Assembly: GCA_016296205.1 (NCBI GenBank)
Contig: JAEDJS010000021.1
Coordinates: 1-28,931 of the forward strand
DNA: 28,931 bases
Reading direction: 5' to 3'
Source: Treponema sp.
GTDB taxonomy: Bacteria; Spirochaetota; Spirochaetia; Treponematales; Treponemataceae
Position 1 is the stretch's first letter; every line of letters starts with the position of its first letter. The notes under the pieces were generated by a model. The model had not been told where the DNA came from. It saw nothing but the letters and a program-made list of their open reading frames with translations, and did no database searches. Below are positions 14,294 through 20,360 of this stretch, piece after piece. The translations under genes were made by a program, and so were the position numbers.

Positions 14294-16915
14294 ATGGATT
14301 CGATAGGTTCAGGATTAATCTATACTACTCATGACTGCATTTGGTGCAATAAATGTGTTTCTGTCTGCCCTGTTATTGGAGCAAATGTTGCAAAAATAAA
14401 GGACGGAAAATTAAGAATTCGCGTTGATAATGATAAATGTATTCATTGTGGTTCCTGTATTTCTGCCTGTCAACATAATGCCAGAAAATATATTGATGAT
14501 ACCGATCCTTTTTTTATTGAATTAAAACTTGGAAAGCCAATCAGTGTTCTTGTTTCTCCTTCATTTTTTATTGAATACCCGGAAGAAGCGTCTCATGTTT
14601 TGGGATGGCTTAAAAGTCTTGGCGTAAACAAAATCTACGACATCAGTCTGGGATCAGTTATTGCCAGCTGGGCGTATGAAAACTACATGGAAAAGAATCC
14701 AAAACATAGTGTAATTTCTTCGCCATGTAATTCAATCGTTAATTATATAGAAAAAAAACGTCCGGAACTTATTCCAAATCTCATTCCTATTAAGAGCCCT
14801 CTTGTTTGTATGGCAACCTATGTCCGCAAGCATCTTGGAAATACAGACAATCTTGCATTCATAAGCCCATGTATTTCAAAAAAGGACGAAATTGATGATC
14901 CACAGTTTGCGGGGCTTTTAAATTATAACGTTACTTTTTCTCACTTGATGGAACATGCCTCCCAGGTTGATATAAGCAGTTTTGATGCAATTCCAGATAA
15001 TGTTGGGCAGGTTGTTGATAATAATTTTTCAATCCGGCTAGGTCTTAAAGATTCATTTGATATTTTTGACCGTTCAGACAGATTTGCAATGCATTTAAGT
15101 GGAATCAGCTATCTTACAAAAGATAAAAATTCACTTGTTGATATTTTTACTGCAGATAAGGAAAGAGTGATTCTTGATATTTTCCAGTGCGAACACGGTT
15201 GTATTATGGGAACTGGCTGTGATAAATCTCACTGTGATTTTAAGAATATTATTGATAACTATAATGTTACTCGTAAATTTTTAAATTCAAAAGAAGGCGA
15301 CAATATAGTTCAAAAATCACCGGAAACTCATCAGCAGTATTTGGCCAGATTGAATGAAAGGTTCAAGGATTTTGATCTTAATGACTATAAAAGAACTTAT
15401 ACTAACAGATATGTGGCTCCTCCAGAAATTTCTCCTTTGAAATATGAAGAAGTGTTCAAGTCTATGCATAAATATACAGAGCAGGATCGGACTATTAACT
15501 GTCAGTCATGTGGTTATAAAACTTGCCGTCAGATGGCTAAAGCAATTGCTCTGGGATTTAACGTGCGGTCAAACTGTTCAAAATATGAACGGGAAGAAAA
15601 TATTAAGCTTTATACTACCGACGGAATTACAGGTTTGCCAAATAGTTACCAGTTCAATGTGCAAACTCAGGAATTAATAGATAAAGGGAAGCTTGGTGAT
15701 TATGCTGTTGCCTATTTTAATATTAAAAATTTCTCAGTAATCAACACAAGTATTGGGTTTAGTAAAGGTAATCTTGTTCTTAGATTTTTTGCAGAGGCAG
15801 CACAGAAGCTTCTTAATGAAGGTGAATACATTTTTGCTCTTGGTGGCGATAAATTTCTTGCCCTTCTCCTTGAGTCTAATCTTTACAGCTACATCAATGG
15901 AATAAATCACAGTCAGTATATTCAGGAACGGCTTAGAAATCTTATGCCTCGTGAACTTTTTGATAATGGCGTTGAACTTAGTGTAAGAACTGCTGTTTAT
16001 CATTGTTCGGGAGTAGAAAAGAATTCCGAAGAATTGATTGATTATTACCACGAGCTTGCTACATCTCTTAAAGTTGAATCAAAAAAGAATCTTGATATTG
16101 TTGAATATGATGAAAGTGCCACCGAAAAATTGATTCAAAATCTTGCAGTGGCACAGGCAATTCCTTTTGCTTTGCAGAATAATGAATTCTTTGTTGTTTA
16201 CCAGCCAAAAGTAAATTTGCAGACAAGAGAAATGCAGGGAGCAGAAGCGCTTATCCGCTGGAAGCATAACGGTAAAACAGTAAGTCCTGGGGCTTTTATT
16301 CCAACAAGTGAGCTTAACGGATTTATTGTTTACCTGGACTTTTTTGTGCTTAAAAAGGTTTGCAGTAATATTGCACTTTGGTTAAAGAAGGGAATTGAAC
16401 CGGTAAAAATTTCCTGCAATTTTTCAAAAGTTCATTTTAACATGCCTCTTGTAGCAGAAAGAATTATTAATATAATTGACAGTTACAAAGTTCCTCATAA
16501 ATATATAGAAATTGAATTTACAGAAAGTGCATATCATCAGAATAAAGATTTAATGTGCGAATCTGTACAGCAATTGCAGGCAGCCGGAATTGATACTGCT
16601 ATTGATGATTTTGGTGTTGGTTCATCATCTGTTCTGCTTTTACAGGCAATGCCGGCCAAAGTTATTAAGCTTGATAAAAGTTTGATTGATACAATGAAAG
16701 GCAGCGCCAGAGCCCGTGTTGTTGTTGCAGAACTTATTCACATGGCAGACAAAATGAATATGGAAGTTGTTGCAGAAGGTGTAGAAGAAAGTTTTACTGC
16801 CGATGAATTAACTGCTATTAACTGCCACATGATTCAAGGGTATTATTTTGACCGGCCGTTAATGTACAAAGACTTTGTGAATAAATTGTCACGGCATAGA
16901 ATATACGATAAATAG
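14294..16915 (+). CDS. Fe-S / [FeFe]-hydrogenase-like sensor fused to GGDEF-EAL
   Basis: This 873-residue cytoplasmic protein has no membrane segment. Two 4Fe-4S motifs come first (C15, C18, C21, C25 and C49, C52, C55, C59). A domain resembling the [FeFe]-hydrogenase large subunit follows (about 75-310); its motifs keep the four cysteines expected to hold the H-cluster: C145 (SSPCNS), C193 (SPCISKKDE) and C299/C303 (CEHGC). A PF04060-type Fe-S domain carries C403, C406, C411 and C428. The GGDEF domain (about 440-590) reads GGDKF (517-521), so cyclase activity is unlikely. The EAL domain (about 620-870) keeps E651, N709, E741, D771-D772, K792, E828 and Q848, as in active c-di-GMP phosphodiesterases. 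The likely role is redox- or gas-controlled hydrolysis of c-di-GMP, comparable to group C (HydS-type) sensory hydrogenases. That role is inferred; the domain order is seen. Confidence 0.88.
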   Translation: MDSIGSGLIYTTHDCIWCNKCVSVCPVIGANVAKIKDGKLRIRVDNDKCIHCGSCISACQHNARKYIDDTDPFFIELKLGKPISVLVSPSFFIEYPEEASHVLGWLKSLGVNKIYDISLGSVIASWAYENYMEKNPKHSVISSPCNSIVNYIEKKRPELIPNLIPIKSPLVCMATYVRKHLGNTDNLAFISPCISKKDEIDDPQFAGLLNYNVTFSHLMEHASQVDISSFDAIPDNVGQVVDNNFSIRLGLKDSFDIFDRSDRFAMHLSGISYLTKDKNSLVDIFTADKERVILDIFQCEHGCIMGTGCDKSHCDFKNIIDNYNVTRKFLNSKEGDNIVQKSPETHQQYLARLNERFKDFDLNDYKRTYTNRYVAPPEISPLKYEEVFKSMHKYTEQDRTINCQSCGYKTCRQMAKAIALGFNVRSNCSKYEREENIKLYTTDGITGLPNSYQFNVQTQELIDKGKLGDYAVAYFNIKNFSVINTSIGFSKGNLVLRFFAEAAQKLLNEGEYIFALGGDKFLALLLESNLYSYINGINHSQYIQERLRNLMPRELFDNGVELSVRTAVYHCSGVEKNSEELIDYYHELATSLKVESKKNLDIVEYDESATEKLIQNLAVAQAIPFALQNNEFFVVYQPKVNLQTREMQGAEALIRWKHNGKTVSPGAFIPTSELNGFIVYLDFFVLKKVCSNIALWLKKGIEPVKISCNFSKVHFNMPLVAERIINIIDSYKVPHKYIEIEFTESAYHQNKDLMCESVQQLQAAGIDTAIDDFGVGSSSVLLLQAMPAKVIKLDKSLIDTMKGSARARVVVAELIHMADKMNMEVVAEGVEESFTADELTAINCHMIQGYYFDRPLMYKDFVNKLSRHRIYDK

Positions 16916-16916
16916 A

Positions 16917-17168
16917 TTATTTTACTATTATGCTTTTATTTTTTTTGCAGGATTCAATAATCTGATTCCATGTGTTCAGCTGTTCAGGTTCTCTGTAAAG
17001 AATTCTTTCCTGATGTTTAAAACTAATTTCCAGTTCTTCAAAATCATTAAGGACTTCTTCAAGAGCATCCCAGTTTGCGCCAAAGTATTCCGGCAATGAT
17101 AGTTTTTTTGCAAAGTGCTTCATTAAAGCGCTTTTTGTTTCCATTTTATTTCCGTTAAAAATTTTCAT
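16917..17168 (-). CDS. Barstar-family ribonuclease inhibitor
   Basis: Barstar binds and blocks barnase-type RNases in the cytoplasm of the producer. The 83-residue protein carries the family core LPEYFGANWDALEEVL (25-40), where D34 and E38 occupy the positions of barstar D35 and D39 that plug the RNase active site (the second is Glu here). The C-terminal strand SIIVK is also typical. It begins 12 bases after the barnase-like gene, on the same strand, so toxin and inhibitor are almost certainly co-expressed. The ribosome site is poor (AAGG about 13 bases upstream), which may mean translational coupling. It ends one base from the end of the convergent EAL gene. Confidence 0.88.
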   Translation of the reverse strand: MKIFNGNKMETKSALMKHFAKKLSLPEYFGANWDALEEVLNDFEELEISFKHQERILYREPEQLNTWNQIIESCKKNKSIIVK

Positions 17169-17180
17169 TGTACTGGAACC

Positions 17181-17750
17181 TTATTCTTCTATTACTTTAA
17201 GCAGCGATTTCCAATGGTCTCGTGTAACATAAACACTTCCCCCGTTGCCTACAAGAAGTCTGTCTCCGTTGCCAGTTCCTTGTCCAGGTCCAACATAAGG
17301 GTCAACTCCATATTCCTGATAAATCTGGTTTTTGTCTATGTCAAATCCTTCCCGGTTGTTAAACTGATTTTTTTCACTGGGTGTGCGCTTGTAAAAATCT
17401 TTTGGGCCATATCCGTGGTGAGTTCTTATATAATCAAGAGTGTATCTGAATTTTTCCGGCAGCTCAGAAAGCTTTACTGTTTTAAGTGAACCGCTGTTTT
17501 CTACAGTTTGGTCTGCAATGCTGGAATTTTCAAAAGTATCATCATCTGTTTCTATAACATCAACTGTCAAATCATTAACAAAATCAGAATCTGTTTCTGT
17601 AATTTTCTGAACAATTTCTGAGCCTTGTTTTTTACTTTCGTAATTGTCGCTGGTCTTTTCTGTTGTTGTTTTAAAGAATCCCTTGTAAGCGGCAAAACCT
17701 AAAAGTGCGGCAATAATTAAAGCGTAGGATCCAATTTTTTTGATTTTCAT
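17181..17750 (-). CDS. Barnase/N1-type ribonuclease with N-terminal membrane segment
   Basis: The C-terminal domain (about 95-189) matches guanyl-specific ribonucleases of the barnase/N1 family. Helical TLDYIRTHHGYGP is followed by FNNREG (130-135), YQEYGVD with the catalytic Glu at 146, GDRLLV with Arg164, and VTRDHW with His179. These correspond to barnase E73, R87 and H102, so it looks active. Residues 5-25 (KIGSYALIIAALLGFAAYK) form a signal peptide or uncleaved anchor, and about 28-90 is an acidic, Ser/Thr-rich linker. The enzyme is therefore predicted outside the cytoplasm, exported or tethered. Its likely role is RNA scavenging or antagonism of neighbours, with barstar as the cytoplasmic safeguard. 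GGGAGG lies just upstream of the ATG; ppaC ends 18 bases before it. Confidence 0.85.
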   Translation of the reverse strand: MKIKKIGSYALIIAALLGFAAYKGFFKTTTEKTSDNYESKKQGSEIVQKITETDSDFVNDLTVDVIETDDDTFENSSIADQTVENSGSLKTVKLSELPEKFRYTLDYIRTHHGYGPKDFYKRTPSEKNQFNNREGFDIDKNQIYQEYGVDPYVGPGQGTGNGDRLLVGNGGSVYVTRDHWKSLLKVIEE

Positions 17751-17768
17751 TTTTACCTCCCATTCTGT

Positions 17769-19421
17769 TTAGTTTTCAAAATTTTCTACAAGTTCACTGA
17801 TTAATGGAATAAGCTGTTTTTTACGGCTTACTACATCTTTTAAAAAGTAAACATGCGGTTCTTTTCTTGGAAAGTTTATAAAGCTTTCAAATTTAGGGTC
17901 ACTGCTGATAAGAAGAATGCTGGAAAGACTGGTAATGTCTGTAACAAGCAGTGAACTGAACAATGCTTTTAGACCTCTCCGTTCAATTTCCAGTTCCTGC
18001 ATAAATTCTTCTTTTCGGTCAAGTACTTCCCGTGTGCTGGAAACTTCAATCTGGCTTACTGTATAAGTATTTTTTGAACTCTGATATTCTTTCATATCCT
18101 GATGAACAACTTCGCCGGCACTTCTGTCTTTAATTCGACTTCCTGCTGTAAGAATTTCTTTTCCCAAAGCTTGAATGTCCAGATCTGTAATTGCGCTTAA
18201 ATATTCTGCAGTCTGGCGGTCAATTTCTGTAGTTGTAGTTGACTGAAGAATCAATGTGTCGCTTAAAATTCCGCAAAGTAAAAGACTGGCAATTTCTTTT
18301 GGAATTGGAATTTTTTGTTCACGGTAAAGACCTGTAATCAATGTGGAAGTTGAACCAACTGGTTTGTTAATAAAAGTAATGGGATATTTTGTGTTAAAGC
18401 TTCCAATTCTGTGGTGGTCAATTACCTCCTGAATTTTGTAATTTTCGATTCCTTCTACTGCCTGAGAAAATTCATTGTGGTCAACAAGAACAATATCAAT
18501 GTTCGGTTCACTGTTAATATCGTACTCACTGATAACCCCAAGTACTTTGTTGTCTGTGTCTACAACTGGTAAACGACGGCAACCACTTTTAGCAATCAAA
18601 GGCCGGATTTTTGCAAGGCTGTCAGAAAGGAGAACTGGTTTAATGTTAGTGTCACTACAAAGAGAAACAGGAATTGAATAGGAAATAAGCATAACAGTCT
18701 TACTTGTTGTGTAAGGACTAATCATAACGTTAACGCCATTTTTTGCAGCTTGTTCTTTAAGTTCTTTTGAAAGCACATTTCCCTGGGTAAGAATCAGAAG
18801 CTTGATTTTTTTATCAATGCAGAGTTTATGAATTTCCTGTCTGTCACTGCAGATAACAATTGTGTTTTCGCTGCCATGACTGTCAAGTTCTTCAGAAAAA
18901 CTGGAAACACTTGGAGCGGCAACAAGAACAACTGCCTTAAATAATTCGTCACCTTTTGCAAGATTTAAAACCTGGGCGTTTAATGTTTTTTCGATAAGGT
19001 TTGTGCTTGTGGTAACTGTATTGTTTGTATTTGGGTTTACAATTTGAAGAACGTTCTGTGCAAAATGACTGTAATACAGCAGGCTCTTATATTTTCCGTT
19101 ATTGTCTACAACAGGTAAAGCCTTTACGTGTTTTTCTTCAAGCTTGTTGATTGCAAACCAGATTGAAGAGTTTTCGTTAACAGTTTCACATGTTTTGTTA
19201 AGGAAGAAATCTACCCGGGGAGTAAGGTCCGGCATGTATTTTGGAGATTCAACCTTGAAACGTTTAAAAATATAGTCTGTCTGCGGATTAAAATGTCCGG
19301 CTCTTGCGGCTTTGAAATTTTTAAAACCCATTAGTTCTTTTAACTTTGCGTATGATACTGCAGAAACTGCGCTGTCTGTGTCCGGGTTTTTGTGTCCAAA
19401 AATGTAAGTAGTTTTTTCCAT
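17769..19421 (-). CDS. ppaC: Family II Mn-dependent inorganic pyrophosphatase with CBS/DRTGG insert
   Basis: The enzyme hydrolyses pyrophosphate to phosphate in the cytoplasm. The DHH-type catalytic domain begins with FGHKNPDTDS (8-17) and includes DHH at 335-337, then KPVGSTSTL. The C-terminal substrate-binding domain ends with the SRKKQ motif (532-536). Between the two metal motifs lies a regulatory insert: CBS (about 65-120), DRTGG (about 130-240) and a second CBS (about 245-305). In this subfamily the insert binds adenine nucleotides, with AMP/ADP generally inhibiting and ATP or diadenosine polyphosphates activating. At 550 residues the length fits CBS-DRTGG members. No clear ribosome site precedes the ATG. 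It leads the minus-strand run with the RNase and barstar genes; a functional link is not evident. Confidence 0.95.
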   Translation of the reverse strand: MEKTTYIFGHKNPDTDSAVSAVSYAKLKELMGFKNFKAARAGHFNPQTDYIFKRFKVESPKYMPDLTPRVDFFLNKTCETVNENSSIWFAINKLEEKHVKALPVVDNNGKYKSLLYYSHFAQNVLQIVNPNTNNTVTTSTNLIEKTLNAQVLNLAKGDELFKAVVLVAAPSVSSFSEELDSHGSENTIVICSDRQEIHKLCIDKKIKLLILTQGNVLSKELKEQAAKNGVNVMISPYTTSKTVMLISYSIPVSLCSDTNIKPVLLSDSLAKIRPLIAKSGCRRLPVVDTDNKVLGVISEYDINSEPNIDIVLVDHNEFSQAVEGIENYKIQEVIDHHRIGSFNTKYPITFINKPVGSTSTLITGLYREQKIPIPKEIASLLLCGILSDTLILQSTTTTEIDRQTAEYLSAITDLDIQALGKEILTAGSRIKDRSAGEVVHQDMKEYQSSKNTYTVSQIEVSSTREVLDRKEEFMQELEIERRGLKALFSSLLVTDITSLSSILLISSDPKFESFINFPRKEPHVYFLKDVVSRKKQLIPLISELVENFEN

Positions 19422-19499
19422 ATGAATAGAAGAATATCATATTTGAAGAATTGGGGCAAGTTAGGAAAAAAATAGAAATTATAGAAAATCAAAAAGTGC

Positions 19500-19528
19500 A
19501 AAAAAAAACTCCATCAATTTGATGGAGT
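19500..19528 (-). terminator. Rho-independent terminator of tRNA-Asn
   Basis: On the minus strand the stem ACTCCATCAA/TTGATGGAGT (19528-19508) is followed by nine T residues (19508-19500). It lies directly after the tRNA 3' end and before ppaC, so it should isolate the two transcripts. Confidence 0.9.
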
Positions 19529-19530
19529 TA

Positions 19531-19603
19531 CGGCCCTTGCTGGGCTTGAACCAGCGACACACGGATTAACAGTCCGTTGCTCTACCAACTGAGCTAAAGG
19601 ACC
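19531..19603 (-). tRNA. tRNA-Asn (anticodon GUU)
   Basis: Minus-strand cloverleaf: acceptor GGTCCTT/AAGGGCC with one T-G pair, discriminator G at 19531, D stem GCTC/GAGC, anticodon arm ACGGA-CTGTTAA-TCCGT, variable loop GTGTC, and T arm GCTGG-TTCAAGC-CCAGC. All stems pair well. CCA is not encoded. It has its own strong promoter and terminator, so it forms a single-gene transcription unit. Confidence 0.97.
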
Positions 19604-19623
19604 AATTGGTTTTGATGTGTTTA

Positions 19624-19652
19624 ATAATATAGTTTTATAAAAAAAGTGTCAA
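19624..19652 (-). promoter_or_regulatory. Promoter of tRNA-Asn
   Basis: On the minus strand TTGACA (19652-19647), a 17-bp spacer and TATTAT (19629-19624). This is the best sigma-70 match in the window. The predicted start at about 19617 leaves a 14-base leader before the tRNA. Confidence 0.8.
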
Positions 19653-19674
19653 TAGGTTTTTTAATTTTTTTCTG

Positions 19675-19702
19675 TTGATTTTTTAAATTTTTAAAATATA
19701 AT
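19675..19702 (+). promoter_or_regulatory. Promoter of the 5-formyl-THF cyclo-ligase gene
   Basis: TTGATT (19675-19680), a 16-bp spacer and TATAAT (19697-19702). The start near 19709 gives a leader of about 28 bases containing CAGGAA. Confidence 0.6.
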
Positions 19703-19736
19703 TATTATAGAAAATATCAGAACAGGAATTTGAATT

Positions 19737-20360
19737 TTGGACATAAATAATCAGAAACGCACCACCCGGAATTTAATCCGCACTAGACTCCAGCAGCTGA
19801 ATCCTGAAGAAATTAAAAATCAATGTATTAGAGGAAATATTCGTTTTATAGAAAGTGATCTTTATAAAAATGCTGATGAAATCCTATTGTATAAATCAAC
19901 TGAACTGGAATTCAGCGTAAATTTGATAGGGGAACAATCGTTAAAAGATAACAAGAAAATTGCTTTTCCCACTGTGATAAATCCGGAAAATTCAGAGATG
20001 GAATTTTTCTGGGTAGATTCCCTGGACGAAAAATTTTTTAAAGTAGGAAAATGGGGGATTATTGAACCAAAAACAGATTTAGTAAAAGTGAATGTATCTG
20101 AATTGCGAAATGCAGTTGTGCTGGTTCCAGGAGTTGCCTTTGATTTTTGCGGAAACAGACTGGGGCACGGCAAGGGATTTTATGATAAATATTTTAACAG
20201 TGCCGAACAAATTTTATCTGATAAAAAATTAAAGCTTGTGGGTGCTGCTTTTGATGTTCAGTATATTCCCAAAATTCCTGCCAATAATTTTGATATTAAA
20301 ATGGATTATATTCTTACCGGGAATCTCTTGAATAAATTTTCAAAACAGGATCAGCTGTAA
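19737..20360 (+). CDS. 5-formyltetrahydrofolate cyclo-ligase, TTG start
   Basis: The enzyme converts 5-formyl-THF to 5,10-methenyl-THF with ATP and so returns stored folate to one-carbon metabolism. The family signature PGVAFDFCGNRLGHGKGFYD is complete at about 125-144. It includes the nucleotide-binding glycine-rich turn. The N-terminal basic helix (RTRLQQLNPEEI) and the substrate region EMEFFWVDSLDEKFFKVGKW are also typical. At 207 residues it is close to the usual 180-200. The start is TTG at 19737 with CAGGAA about ten bases upstream; no ATG fits the N-terminus. The last 47 bases overlap the end of the M16-like gene on the opposite strand. It is sometimes called fthC, fau or ygfA in other genomes. 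Confidence 0.93.
   Translation: MDINNQKRTTRNLIRTRLQQLNPEEIKNQCIRGNIRFIESDLYKNADEILLYKSTELEFSVNLIGEQSLKDNKKIAFPTVINPENSEMEFFWVDSLDEKFFKVGKWGIIEPKTDLVKVNVSELRNAVVLVPGVAFDFCGNRLGHGKGFYDKYFNSAEQILSDKKLKLVGAAFDVQYIPKIPANNFDIKMDYILTGNLLNKFSKQDQL

Noticed and set aside
14294..15300. Catalytic [FeFe] hydrogenase
   Set aside because: The proton-relay Cys and the L3 Met are replaced and the domain is fused to GGDEF-EAL with no redox partner subunits nearby, so a sensor is the better reading.
19478..19483. Promoter of ppaC (minus-strand TATAAT)
   Set aside because: No -35 is found at 16-18 bp (the place is an A/T run inside the tRNA terminator), so it is left as a bare -10 match.
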